A DNA stretch of 64,000 nucleotides. It comes from Micromonospora marina (GTDB lineage: Bacteria > Actinomycetota > Actinomycetes > Mycobacteriales > Micromonosporaceae). This document shows positions 1 to 8,837 of this stretch, in pieces (position 1 is the stretch's first letter; each line of letters opens with the position of its first letter). A program made the position numbers and the translations under genes. The stretch covers positions 62,001 to 126,000 of the forward strand of contig NZ_FMCV01000016.1 in assembly GCF_900091565.1 (NCBI RefSeq), given 5' to 3'. The notes below the pieces were generated by a model. The model had not been told where the DNA came from, did no database searches, and saw nothing but the letters and a program-made list of their open reading frames with translations.

Positions 1-3000
1 TGGCCGACGCGGCGACCCTGGTGGCCGCCCGGGCCCGGCTCATGCAACAGTTGCCGCCCGGCGGGGCGATGCTGGCGGTGCAGGCGTCCGAGGCGGAGGT
101 GGTCCCGCTACTCGACGAGCGGGTGTCCCTGGCCGCCGTGAACGGCCCCCGGTCGGTGGTGCTCTCCGGCGACGAGGAGGCCGTGCTCGCGGTGGGGCGG
201 CGGCTGTCCGCCGAGGACCGGCGGTCCCGTCGGCTGCGGGTCAGCCACGCCTTCCACTCCGCCCGGATGGACGCCATGCTGGCCGACTTCCGGATCGTCG
301 CGGAGAAGGCCGCGTGGCACCCGCCGAGCCTTCCGATCGTCTCCGACCGCACCGGCGAGCCGCTCACCGCCGCCCAGGCCACGGACCCGGGCTACTGGGT
401 CGACCACGTCCGGGACACCGTCCGTTTCCACGCGGGCGTCGCCACCCTCGCCGCCGGCGGCGTCGGAACCTTCGTGGAACTCGGCCCCGACAGCGCCCTG
501 ACCGTGCTGGCCCGGGAGTGCCTGCCCGACATGGAACCGGCGGCCTTCGTGCCGCTCGCCCGCCGGGACCAGCCGGAGGCGACCACGCTGCTCGCCGCGC
601 TGGCCGCGGTCGACCTGCGCGGTGCCGGGGTCGACTGGGCGGCTCCCTTCGGCGGCAGCGACGCCGCGCGCGTCGAACTGCCCACCTACGCCTTCCACCG
701 CGAGCGTTTCTGGCCGGACCAGCCGACAGTGGATCTCGTTCCGCCCGCCGCGACCGGAGCGGACGAGGAGTTCTGGGCGGCCGTGGCGCAGGGACGACCG
801 GCCGAGCTGGCCGCCGCGCTCGACCTGCCCGCCGACCGGCAGGACGCGCTCGCCGACGTGCTGCCCGCCCTCGCCTCCTACCGGGACCGGCGGCGTCGCG
901 GATCGGAGCTGGACGGGCTGCGCTACCGCGCCGACTGGGAACGCGTCGACCTGTCCTCCGCCCGTGCCACGCCGGCCGGCCGATGCCTGCTGGTGGCCGG
1001 GGCCGGCACCGACGCCACCGCGGTGCTCACCGTGCTGCGCGCCGAGGGCCTGGACCCGACGCTGGTCACGGTGGGAGACGACCTGGACGCTGTCGCCCGG
1101 GCCGCGCTCGCCGACGGCACCTGGTCGGTCGTGGTCTCGCTGCTGGCGGCGGAGGAACCGGCGGCCGGCGCGGGAACCGGCGCGCTCGCCGGGACAGCCG
1201 CGCTGGTGCGGGCCCTCGCCGCTGCGGGGAACGGCACGCCGCTGTGGACCGTGACCCGGGGTGCGGTCGCCGTCGACGCGCACGACGCCGCTCCCGGCGT
1301 GGCCGGGGCGTACCTCTGGGGCCTGGGCCGGGTGCTGGCGCTGGAGCAGCCGCGCCTGTGGGGCGGGCTGGTCGACCTGCCGGCGGAGCCGGACGACGTC
1401 GCGCTCGCCGCGCTCGCCCAGGTCGTCGCGTCCGGCGGCGACGAGGACCAGGTGGCGGTACGCACCGGCGGGGTGTATGCCCGGCGGCTCCGCCGGGCCC
1501 CGGCCGGCGGAGCCGATACGGACTGGCGGCCCCGCGGCGCGGTCCTGGTGCACGGGTCCGCGCCGGTGCGTACCCCGCACCTGCTGCGCTGGCTCGCCGA
1601 GCGCGGCGCGTCGCACCTCGTCCTCGTGGGGCCGGTGGCGGATGCCGCCCCGCCCGGCCCGGACGTCACAGTCACCGCCGTCGACGACCTGGACGGGCTG
1701 CCCGAGGTGCTGGACCGGCTGGCCGCCACCGGCAGCGAGATCCGCACCGTCCTGCACGTCGCCGACTCCGACGGGGCCGGCGACCCGGTGGCGGTGCTGG
1801 ATCCGCACGGTCTGGTCGACGCCGTGGCCGCCCGTACCGCCGCCGTGGAACTGCTCGGGCGGGCCTGCGCCGGCCTACCGGTCGACGAGTTCGTCGTCTT
1901 CACCTCGACGGCCGCCGTCTGGGGCAGCGGGGGAGCGGCGGTCGCCGCCGCCGTGGGCGCCGGGCTGGCGGCGCTGGCCGCCGGCTGGCGTGCCGCCGGC
2001 CGCCCGGCCACCGTCGTCGCGTGGGTGCCCTGGGCGGACGAGATCACCGATGCGGCGCAGTTGCGCCGCCGGGGGGTCCGGCCGCTGCCCGCCGACATGG
2101 CCCTGTCCGCGCTGGGGCAGGCTCTGGTCCGCGGTGACGACCACCTGGCCGTGGCCGACCTCGACTGGCCCGCGTTCGTGCCGGCCTTCACCGTCGTACG
2201 GCCCAGCGCGCTGCTGCGCGGCGTGCCCGAGGCGACGGCCGGCGCGGAGCCGGAGGCCGGCGATGCCGCGACCGATCCCGCCCGCGCGCTGCGCGAGCGG
2301 CTGGCCGGCGTTTCGGCCGGCGACCGGCACCGGATCCTGCTGGACCTGGTCCGGGCACGGGTGGCCACCGTCCTCGGGCACGCCTCGCCCAACGCGGTCG
2401 AGGCCGACCGGGACTTCCTGGAACTCGGCTTCGACTCGCTGACCGCACTGGAACTACGCGACGCGCTGCGCCAGGAGACCGGGGCGGAGCTGTCGGCGAC
2501 CCTGCTCTTCGACCACCCCACCCCTACGGCGCTGGCCGTTCACCTGCTCGGCCGGCTCCTCGGCGCGGTGGCGGCCGGGGACGGCGCGGACGACGCCGGC
2601 GGACCTGCCGGGGAGAGTGCCGGCGGCGGACTGCTCGGCGGGTTGTTCAACCAGCCGAAGGCGCGCGAGGACCCGGCCGGGTATGCCGAACTGCTGGTCA
2701 AGCTCGCCCAGTTCCGCCCCAGCTTCCGCGAGCCGGCGCAGCTCACCCGCCCGGCCGGTATCCTCCGGCTCGCCGAGGGCGGGGCCCGGGCGCAGTTGGT
2801 GTGCTGCTGCACGATGTCGCTGCTCTCCGGCGCGCACGAGTACGCCCGGCTGGCCGCCGGCTTCCGGGGCGTACGTGACGTGTGGGCCCTGCCCAACCCC
2901 GGGTTCGGCGTGGGCGAGGAGCTTCCCGCCGACCTCGACGCGCTGCTGCGGGTGCACGCCGACACGGTGCTGCGCACCGTCGGCGCCGGCCCGTTCGTGC

Positions 3001-3449
3001 TGGCCGGTCACTCCGGTGGTGCGATGGTGGCCAACCTGCTCGCCGGGGAGCTGGAACGCCAGGGCCGCCCGCCGGACGCGGTGGTGCTCATGGACACCTA
3101 CCCGGCCGACAGCGAGGTGCTCGGCGGGTGGGTGCCGCAGCTTCTCGACGGGATGATCGACCGGGACACCGCGTACACGCCGATGGACGACTGGCGGACG
3201 ACGGCGTGGGCGGGCTACCTGCCGCTGTTCCTGGACTGGCAGCCGACCGAGATGGCGGCGGCGACCCTGCTGGTGCGGGCCACCGAGCCGCTGGGGGAGT
3301 GGGACGGCGAACCGGACGGCTGGCGGTCGCGCTGGCCCTACCCGCACGAGGCTGTCGACGCGGCTGGCGACCACTTCAGCATGGTCGCCGACCGGGGGCC
3401 GGAGCTCGCCGGCACGGTCCAGCGTTGGCTGGCTGCGCGGGGCCTGTGA
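1..3449 (+). CDS. Type I modular polyketide synthase, C-terminal end of final module (AT-KR-ACP-TE), 5' partial
   Basis: Extends and releases a polyketide chain as the last module of an assembly line. The reading frame (codons from base 3) is open at the left edge, so the KS and the AT active-site serine lie outside. The AT remainder has HAFHS at 246-260, typical of malonyl-CoA-selective domains, and ends with the usual post-AT linker. No DH or ER lies between AT and KR. The KR looks dead: its nucleotide-binding stretch near 1545-1570 lacks GxGxxG, and the position of the catalytic Tyr (near 1937) is Val with no following Asn. The ACP motif GFDSL is near 2432. The TE has GHSGG near 3006, an Asp in MDTYP and a His in GDHFSM near 3370, a complete triad resembling macrolactone-forming thioesterases. 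The product cannot be named without the upstream modules. Confidence 0.95.
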   Translation, partial: ADAATLVAARARLMQQLPPGGAMLAVQASEAEVVPLLDERVSLAAVNGPRSVVLSGDEEAVLAVGRRLSAEDRRSRRLRVSHAFHSARMDAMLADFRIVAEKAAWHPPSLPIVSDRTGEPLTAAQATDPGYWVDHVRDTVRFHAGVATLAAGGVGTFVELGPDSALTVLARECLPDMEPAAFVPLARRDQPEATTLLAALAAVDLRGAGVDWAAPFGGSDAARVELPTYAFHRERFWPDQPTVDLVPPAATGADEEFWAAVAQGRPAELAAALDLPADRQDALADVLPALASYRDRRRRGSELDGLRYRADWERVDLSSARATPAGRCLLVAGAGTDATAVLTVLRAEGLDPTLVTVGDDLDAVARAALADGTWSVVVSLLAAEEPAAGAGTGALAGTAALVRALAAAGNGTPLWTVTRGAVAVDAHDAAPGVAGAYLWGLGRVLALEQPRLWGGLVDLPAEPDDVALAALAQVVASGGDEDQVAVRTGGVYARRLRRAPAGGADTDWRPRGAVLVHGSAPVRTPHLLRWLAERGASHLVLVGPVADAAPPGPDVTVTAVDDLDGLPEVLDRLAATGSEIRTVLHVADSDGAGDPVAVLDPHGLVDAVAARTAAVELLGRACAGLPVDEFVVFTSTAAVWGSGGAAVAAAVGAGLAALAAGWRAAGRPATVVAWVPWADEITDAAQLRRRGVRPLPADMALSALGQALVRGDDHLAVADLDWPAFVPAFTVVRPSALLRGVPEATAGAEPEAGDAATDPARALRERLAGVSAGDRHRILLDLVRARVATVLGHASPNAVEADRDFLELGFDSLTALELRDALRQETGAELSATLLFDHPTPTALAVHLLGRLLGAVAAGDGADDAGGPAGESAGGGLLGGLFNQPKAREDPAGYAELLVKLAQFRPSFREPAQLTRPAGILRLAEGGARAQLVCCCTMSLLSGAHEYARLAAGFRGVRDVWALPNPGFGVGEELPADLDALLRVHADTVLRTVGAGPFVLAGHSGGAMVANLLAGELERQGRPPDAVVLMDTYPADSEVLGGWVPQLLDGMIDRDTAYTPMDDWRTTAWAGYLPLFLDWQPTEMAAATLLVRATEPLGEWDGEPDGWRSRWPYPHEAVDAAGDHFSMVADRGPELAGTVQRWLAARGL

Positions 3450-3536
3450 CCGGTTCCGCCCCTGGCATGCCCCTAGCGCCCCCTATCAGCGCACATACAT
3501 CTATCGGACCGACGTTCCAGGACGGAGCATGACGAC

Positions 3537-4589
3537 GTGGACGAGGCAGTGGTGGTCACGGAGCTGGTCAAGCGGTACCAGCCCAACATGCCACCGGCGG
3601 TGGACGGGCTGAGTTTCTCCGTCGCCGCCGGTGAGGTCTTCGGCCTGCTCGGGCCGAACGGTGCGGGCAAGACGACGACGATCGGGGTGCTGACCACGCG
3701 GGTGCGGGCCACCTCGGGCCGGGCCCGCGTGTGCGGGGCAGACGTGATCGGCTCGCCCGCCGCCGCCCGGCAGTTGCTGGCGGTCGTACCGCAGCGGGTG
3801 AACCTGGACCGGGCGCTGACCGTCCGGCAGAACCTGCTGTTCCACGCGGCCTACCACCGGGTGCCCCGGGCGCAGCGCATCCGGCGGGCGGACGAGTTGC
3901 TGGACCAGATGGGGCTCAAGGACTTCGCGAACCACCGCACGGACTTCCTGTCGGGCGGCCTCGCCCAGCGGACGATGATCGCCCGCGCGCTGATGCACTC
4001 GCCCCGGGTGCTCTTCCTCGACGAGCCGTCTGCGGGCCTCGACCCGCAGTCCCGGCTCTTCGTGCACGACCGGATCGCCGAGCTGAAACAGGACGGCGTG
4101 ACAGTGGTGGTCACCACACACGACATGGACGAGGCGGAGAAGCTCTGCGACCGGGTCGGCATCGTCGACCACGGCAAGCTGCTCACCATGGACACGCCGT
4201 CCGCGCTGACCCGTACGCTGCCGGGCAGCAGCACCCTGACCCTCGTGGTGACCCCCGGCGCCTCCGCCGAGGAGGTGCGGGCCGCGCTCGATGCGATCCC
4301 CGACGTGGAGCAGGTGGAACACTTCAAGATGACCGCCAAGGTGCCCGTCGCCGCGCCGGCGTTTCCCGGCATGCCGCCGATGCCGATGCCCGCTCCGGTC
4401 CCGGATGCCCCCGCCGACTCGGACGCCCCCCTGTCCTTCCGGGTCTACACCAGCGGTCAGCCGGCCAATGCCATCCCGATGGCGATGAAGATCCTCGCCG
4501 ACCTGGGTTGCGAGGTTCGTGACCTCAACATCGGCCAGCCCAGCCTGGAAGATGTCTTCATCCACCTGACCGGAAGGGAACTTCGGTGA
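3537..4589 (+). CDS. DrrA-type ABC exporter, ATP-binding subunit
   Basis: Cytoplasmic ATPase that powers the permease encoded next to it; DrrA-type pairs usually export an antibiotic and confer self-resistance. Walker A GPNGAGKTT is at residues 39-47, the signature LSGGLAQRT near 138 and Walker B VLFLDEPSAG near 158, followed by a switch histidine in VVVTTHDMDEAE. The GTG start at 3537 follows a GGAG-like site; an ATG at 3529 is out of frame. The C-terminal domain carries an unusual Pro/Met-rich stretch (near 4360-4420, PMPMPAP-like) before the final DrrA-like tail. It lies 87 bases after the thioesterase gene, so it probably belongs to the polyketide cluster. The cargo is unknown. Confidence 0.92.
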   Translation: MDEAVVVTELVKRYQPNMPPAVDGLSFSVAAGEVFGLLGPNGAGKTTTIGVLTTRVRATSGRARVCGADVIGSPAAARQLLAVVPQRVNLDRALTVRQNLLFHAAYHRVPRAQRIRRADELLDQMGLKDFANHRTDFLSGGLAQRTMIARALMHSPRVLFLDEPSAGLDPQSRLFVHDRIAELKQDGVTVVVTTHDMDEAEKLCDRVGIVDHGKLLTMDTPSALTRTLPGSSTLTLVVTPGASAEEVRAALDAIPDVEQVEHFKMTAKVPVAAPAFPGMPPMPMPAPVPDAPADSDAPLSFRVYTSGQPANAIPMAMKILADLGCEVRDLNIGQPSLEDVFIHLTGRELR

Positions 4590-5425
4590 GTGTCACCGCC
4601 CCCGCCCCCCCGTCCGCGCCGTCACCGGCTGCGGCGCCGCCGCCGGTGCGCGCGCTGGACCAGCTTGCCACCTTCCGCGCGGTGCTCTCGCGGGACCTGT
4701 TCGTCACCGGCCGGGAGCTGGTCGGCTTCCTGCTCCAGGTCTTCATCCAGCCGCTGTTCATGCTGCTGATCTTCGGCAAGGTGCTCAGCGACCTGGGCTA
4801 CGCCAGCGACGACTTCTCCAACGTGCTGCTGCCCGGCGTCATCGCGCTGAACGCCTTCCTGATCGGCCTGGAGAACACCGCGCTGCCGATGATGATGGAC
4901 TTCTCCTTCACCCGGGAGATCGAGGACCGCCTCCTGGCGCCCATGGCGACCCCGCTGGTGGCGCTGGAGAAGATCATCTTCGGGGGTATCCGTGGCCTGA
5001 TCGCCGGTGTGGTGCTGATCCCGGTCGGCATGCTCATGCTCGGCGTCACCTGGCCCTGGGCGGTGGTGCTCAAGGTGGTCGGGGTGTTGGCGATCGGCGC
5101 GCTGGTCGGTGCGGCGGTCGGTCTCGCCTTCGGCACCCTGGTGCCCACGCAGCACATCCAGATCATGTTCACCGTGGTGATGACGCCGATCATGTTCACC
5201 GGTGCCACCCAGTTCCCGCTGCTCGGCCTGGACTCGCTGCGCTGGTATCAGGTGATCTGTTCGCTGAACCCGCTGACCTACATCAGCGAGGCGACCCGGT
5301 CGCTCGTCGGCCCGCCGGGGGTCGAGTCGCTGCCGCTCTGGCTGTGCATGTGCGTCCTCACCGGGGTCTTCGTGGTGTTCTCGGCGATCGGCATGCGTGG
5401 CTTCATGCGTCGCGCCATGGACTGA
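4586..5425 (+). CDS. DrrB-type ABC-2 exporter permease
   Basis: Integral membrane partner of the preceding ATPase, 279 residues with about six hydrophobic segments, the ABC-2 size and fold. It starts with GTG inside the stop codon of the ATPase gene (GTGA, 4-base overlap), so the two are translationally coupled. The cytoplasmic motif with SFTREIEDRLLAP resembles the coupling region of DrrB-like permeases. The N-terminus has a Pro/Ala-rich tail of about 20 residues before the first helix. Its place directly behind the PKS thioesterase suggests export of the polyketide, which is inference. Confidence 0.92.
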   Translation: MSVTAPAPPSAPSPAAAPPPVRALDQLATFRAVLSRDLFVTGRELVGFLLQVFIQPLFMLLIFGKVLSDLGYASDDFSNVLLPGVIALNAFLIGLENTALPMMMDFSFTREIEDRLLAPMATPLVALEKIIFGGIRGLIAGVVLIPVGMLMLGVTWPWAVVLKVVGVLAIGALVGAAVGLAFGTLVPTQHIQIMFTVVMTPIMFTGATQFPLLGLDSLRWYQVICSLNPLTYISEATRSLVGPPGVESLPLWLCMCVLTGVFVVFSAIGMRGFMRRAMD

Positions 5426-5453
5426 CCACTGACCGCCCGGGATACGGTCCGCC

Positions 5454-5487
5454 GAGGGCCCGAATCGCTCCTGCGGTTCGGGCCCTC
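5454..5487. terminator. Bidirectional hairpin terminator between convergent genes
   Basis: Arms GAGGGCCCGAATCGC and GCGGTTCGGGCCCTC pair over 15 bases with one G-U wobble around a TCCT loop. It lies between the convergent ends of the exporter operon and the first LAL regulator. There is no clear U-tract, as is usual in actinomycetes. Confidence 0.75.
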
Positions 5488-5522
5488 GTGTGTCGCAAGG
5501 GGCCGGCCCCTGGGGACGGCCG

Positions 5523-8345
5523 TCAGGACGTGGCGCTCTGTGTCTCGTCGGCCACCGTCTCGGCGTACACGGCGAGCCGGGACGGCAGGTCGGTCCGGCG
5601 CTTCACGTCGAGCTTGCGGTAGACCCGGGTCAGGTGCTGCTCGACAGTGCTCACCGTGATGAAGAGCTTGCTGGAGATCTGGCGGTTGGTGTGGCCCTGT
5701 GCGGCCAGCGCGGCAACACGCCGCTCGGCGTCGCTCAGCCCGTCGTCCGGTTCCTGGAGTTCGGCGGCGGCCGGGTACGCCGGCAGCCCACTGCCCGGCT
5801 CCCGGCGGATCAGCCGCTGAGCCAGCACCGACGCCCCGCAGTCCTGCGCGAGCTGGTAGGCGCGGCGGACGAGCAGCCGGGCGCGGGCGGAGTCTCCGGC
5901 GCGCTGGAGCGTCTGACCGGTGTCGCCGAGGGCGCGGACGAGCTCCAACCGGTCGCCGCTGGACTGGAGCAGGTTGACCGCCTCGCAGAGCAGCTTGCGC
6001 CGGTGGTCCTGGGCGGCGGTGGTGGCGAGCAGGCGCAGCGTACGGCCCCGGGTCCGGTCGTCGACCCCGTGCGGCACCCGCAGTTGCTCCTGCAGGAGCT
6101 GCATGGCCTGCGTCTTGTTGCCGACGCTGAGCTGCACCCGGGCCAGCTCCAGCCGCCACGGCACCAGTCCGGCCGCGTCTATCCCCCACGTGCGCATCAG
6201 CTCGCCGCAGCGCCGCAGGTCGGTGGTGGCGGCGTGCGGCCGGCGTACGGCCAGGTGGTGCCGGCCGCGTGCGGCCAGGTAGTGCACGCCCAACGGGGTG
6301 CGGAGCATGCCGGGCGGGGTCGGGTGGGCCAGCCACCGGTCGGCCTCGGCGAACCGGCCCGACTCCGTCGCGGATGCGATCAGGGTGGACAGCGGTCCGG
6401 CGATCGCCACTCCCCAGGCGGGGGCGGGCATGTCCGCAAGGGCCGCGCGGGCGTGGTGCTCGGCACCGGGCAGATCGCCGACGCGCAGGGCCGCCTCCGC
6501 CCGGATCGCCCGGATCACCGCACGCCAGCCCGGCGCGTGCTGAACCACCGGCCGGTCGAGCAGCATGTCGCCCCAGACCGCGGCCCGGTCCGACCGGCCG
6601 GCCCAGAGCAGCGCCAGCAGGGGCGCGGTCAGCAGGCCGAGGGCGCCGTCGTCCGTGTGGTGGCGCTGCAGGATCTGCTCGGCGGTCGGCACCGTGTCGT
6701 TGTCGGCGGTCGGCGTCAGCGCGGTGCCGAGCACCGTGACCGCCTGCAGGAGCGGGCTGACGGTGGTCGGGGCGCTGGCCGCGCGGCTCCAGGCGGCCGG
6801 GTTCTGCCGTACGCTCGCCAGGTGGTCCGGGTGGGAGAGGGAGACCAGAAGCTGCATGATCCGCAGGCGGCCGGGCGGGGCGTCCGGAGCCTGCTCCTCG
6901 TCCGCCGAGAAGCCGCTGACGGCCTCGGCAGCCTCGTCGGCACGGCCCTGCCAGAGCAGGTACGGCACGGCGGAGAGGCTCGCATCGGTGGACCAGCCGG
7001 CGGCCCGCGCCGTCTGCACCAGCTCCGTCAGCTGCCCGTTCACCGTCAACGGGTTGAGCTGCCAGCGGGCATTCACCAGCATCTCGGTGGTGGCGGTGCG
7101 TTGCCGCTCGTCCACCGGCGCGCCGGCGAGCAGCCGCAGGCAGGCAGCCGCCACGTCGGGCCGGCCGGACGAGAGCGCGTCGCCGGCGGCGTCCTGGAGC
7201 ACCGGCACCCGCCAGCCGGCCACCGTCGCACCGGCGGCCACGAGGTGCTCGGCGACCACGCTCGCCTCGGCGCCGCGGTCGTGCAACACCTCGGCGGCCC
7301 GCTGGTGCAGGCCGCGCCGCTCGTCGGCCGACATGTCAGCGAGGATCGGGTGCAGGATGCGCGAGTGGCGTAGCTGGTCGCACTCCATCAGACCCGAGGT
7401 ACGCAACACCCGCACCGCCGGGACCGTGGTCGCGGGCATCACGTCGAGGAGGTGGCCGAGCAGTTCGGTCGACGCGGGCCGGTCGAGCACGGCGAGCGCC
7501 TGGGCCACCCGGCGCACCCCGGGCTCGTGGCGGTAGAGGCACCCGAGCACGGCCTGGTCGAACGCGTCACCGACGGACGGAACGTCGTGGTCGCTGCCCT
7601 CGCCGCCGGCCCGTTCGTCGAGCAGCGCCCGGGTGAGCAGGGGATTGCCCCCGGTCATCCGTACGTAGTGTTCCGCCGTCCTGCGGGCGTCGGCGTCCTC
7701 GACGGCGTCCTCGATCAGCCGGGCGACAGCGTCGACGGTCAGTGGTGGCAGGCCGATCCGGGAGAAGTGCGGCTGGCTGAGCAGCTCGGCACGGAACAGC
7801 GGGTGCGGCGGGCGCAGCGTCGACGCCTCCGCGAGCACGACCATGATCCGGGCGTGGCGCAGCCGCCGGGTCACGTAGAGCAGGCAGTGCAGCGAGGCCG
7901 GGTCCGCGTGGTGCACGTCGTCGACGAGGAGGATCAGGGGACCCTTGGCCGTCAGGTCGACCAGGGTGGTGAAGAGGCCGTGCAGCAGGGGTGCCCAGGC
8001 CCGGTCTCCGGCGGACGCCTCGCCGCCGACTTCGGGCAGCGGCACCGTGGAGGTGGCGTCGCGCAGCAGCTTCTCGACGTGGGCGGCGGTCTCCGGGGCG
8101 AGCCGTGCACTGTGGAAGAGCTGCCCGACCACTCCCAGGTGGAGACCGCGCTCCGCTCGTGAGCCGGTCGCGCTCATCACCTGCCCGCGGGAGCCGGCCG
8201 TCCACTCGCCGAACGACTCCAGCAGGCTGGTCTTGCCGCTGCCCACGGCACCGGTGACCAGCGCGACGTGTCCGCGCTGCTGTTCCTCACAGGCGTGGAA
8301 CACGCGCCGCAGACGGGTGATCTGTTCCTCTTGCTGAACCAGCAC
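5523..8345 (-). CDS. LAL-family (LuxR-type) transcriptional regulator 1
   Basis: Large ATP-binding LuxR regulator of the MalT/PikD class, about 940 residues, predicted cytoplasmic and DNA-binding. Walker A GAVGSGKT is near residue 32 and the Walker B-like LILLVDDVHHAD near 140. A long helical-repeat middle follows. The C-terminal LuxR helix-turn-helix (AAQGHTNRQISSKLF, then VSTVEQHLTRVYRKL) is near 870-930. I chose GTG at 8345 because an AAGGAGG lies just upstream and the protein then begins level with its neighbour; the frame stays open to 8606, but that extension is low-complexity Pro/Arg. Such regulators usually activate adjacent polyketide genes, which is the likely role here. It is a tandem paralogue of the regulator at 8838-11696. 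Confidence 0.9.
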   Translation of the reverse strand: MLVQQEEQITRLRRVFHACEEQQRGHVALVTGAVGSGKTSLLESFGEWTAGSRGQVMSATGSRAERGLHLGVVGQLFHSARLAPETAAHVEKLLRDATSTVPLPEVGGEASAGDRAWAPLLHGLFTTLVDLTAKGPLILLVDDVHHADPASLHCLLYVTRRLRHARIMVVLAEASTLRPPHPLFRAELLSQPHFSRIGLPPLTVDAVARLIEDAVEDADARRTAEHYVRMTGGNPLLTRALLDERAGGEGSDHDVPSVGDAFDQAVLGCLYRHEPGVRRVAQALAVLDRPASTELLGHLLDVMPATTVPAVRVLRTSGLMECDQLRHSRILHPILADMSADERRGLHQRAAEVLHDRGAEASVVAEHLVAAGATVAGWRVPVLQDAAGDALSSGRPDVAAACLRLLAGAPVDERQRTATTEMLVNARWQLNPLTVNGQLTELVQTARAAGWSTDASLSAVPYLLWQGRADEAAEAVSGFSADEEQAPDAPPGRLRIMQLLVSLSHPDHLASVRQNPAAWSRAASAPTTVSPLLQAVTVLGTALTPTADNDTVPTAEQILQRHHTDDGALGLLTAPLLALLWAGRSDRAAVWGDMLLDRPVVQHAPGWRAVIRAIRAEAALRVGDLPGAEHHARAALADMPAPAWGVAIAGPLSTLIASATESGRFAEADRWLAHPTPPGMLRTPLGVHYLAARGRHHLAVRRPHAATTDLRRCGELMRTWGIDAAGLVPWRLELARVQLSVGNKTQAMQLLQEQLRVPHGVDDRTRGRTLRLLATTAAQDHRRKLLCEAVNLLQSSGDRLELVRALGDTGQTLQRAGDSARARLLVRRAYQLAQDCGASVLAQRLIRREPGSGLPAYPAAAELQEPDDGLSDAERRVAALAAQGHTNRQISSKLFITVSTVEQHLTRVYRKLDVKRRTDLPSRLAVYAETVADETQSATS

Positions 8346-8837
8346 CTGCGCGTCAGCCCTCCTTGTACGCGGCGCGGGCCTGGTAACGCCGGTACGGCCC
8401 GACACCGCCACCCCTGCCGGAGACAGCCGCCCCTTTCGCCCGCGTCTCGCCGGGTAGGGGTGGAGCGCGCCGGGCGGCCACGCCGGGTGGACCTGAACTC
8501 CTTCGTCGGACCGGTCTTCTAGCCGTACGGTCCGCGTGATGAGGCGAGTCTGGCACCGGCATGATGGTGCGACAATGGGCGTGAGACCCCACCGTTTCGC
8601 ACACAAACCTGCGGCCCCGAAAGGCGTTTAGGGGTTGCGCGATCCGGGGTGGGGGTGTCGGAGCCCACCGGTCAGGGGGGAGGCCACACGTCAGTGAACG
8701 GCCGGTGGCGGGCGTACAGCTTGATGGTGTCACACCGCGACTCCCGGCGGTGCCCACGGTGATGGGTGGCGGACTCTGGGTGACGGAGGCGGTCGCGTGA
8801 CGCCCGACGGCTCTTCCGTGCGGAACCCCGACCGGGA
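8346..8837. other. Intergenic region upstream of LAL regulator 1
   Basis: This 492-base gap separates two LAL genes on the minus strand and must hold the promoter of the first. It is GC-rich and I found no confident -35/-10 pair, palindrome or small gene in it. Confidence 0.5.

Noticed and set aside
108..2521. Long antisense open frames opposite the PKS
   Set aside because: They are Arg/Pro/Ala-rich mirror frames of high-GC coding DNA with no domains; the PKS frame explains the region.
5490..7373. Plus-strand open frame opposite LAL regulator 1
   Set aside because: Gly/Arg/Val-rich sequence with no recognisable domain, entirely antisense to a well-supported gene.
8346..8606. N-terminal extension of LAL regulator 1
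   Set aside because: The extra 87 residues are low-complexity Pro/Arg; a ribosome site supports GTG 8345, which also aligns with the paralogue start.
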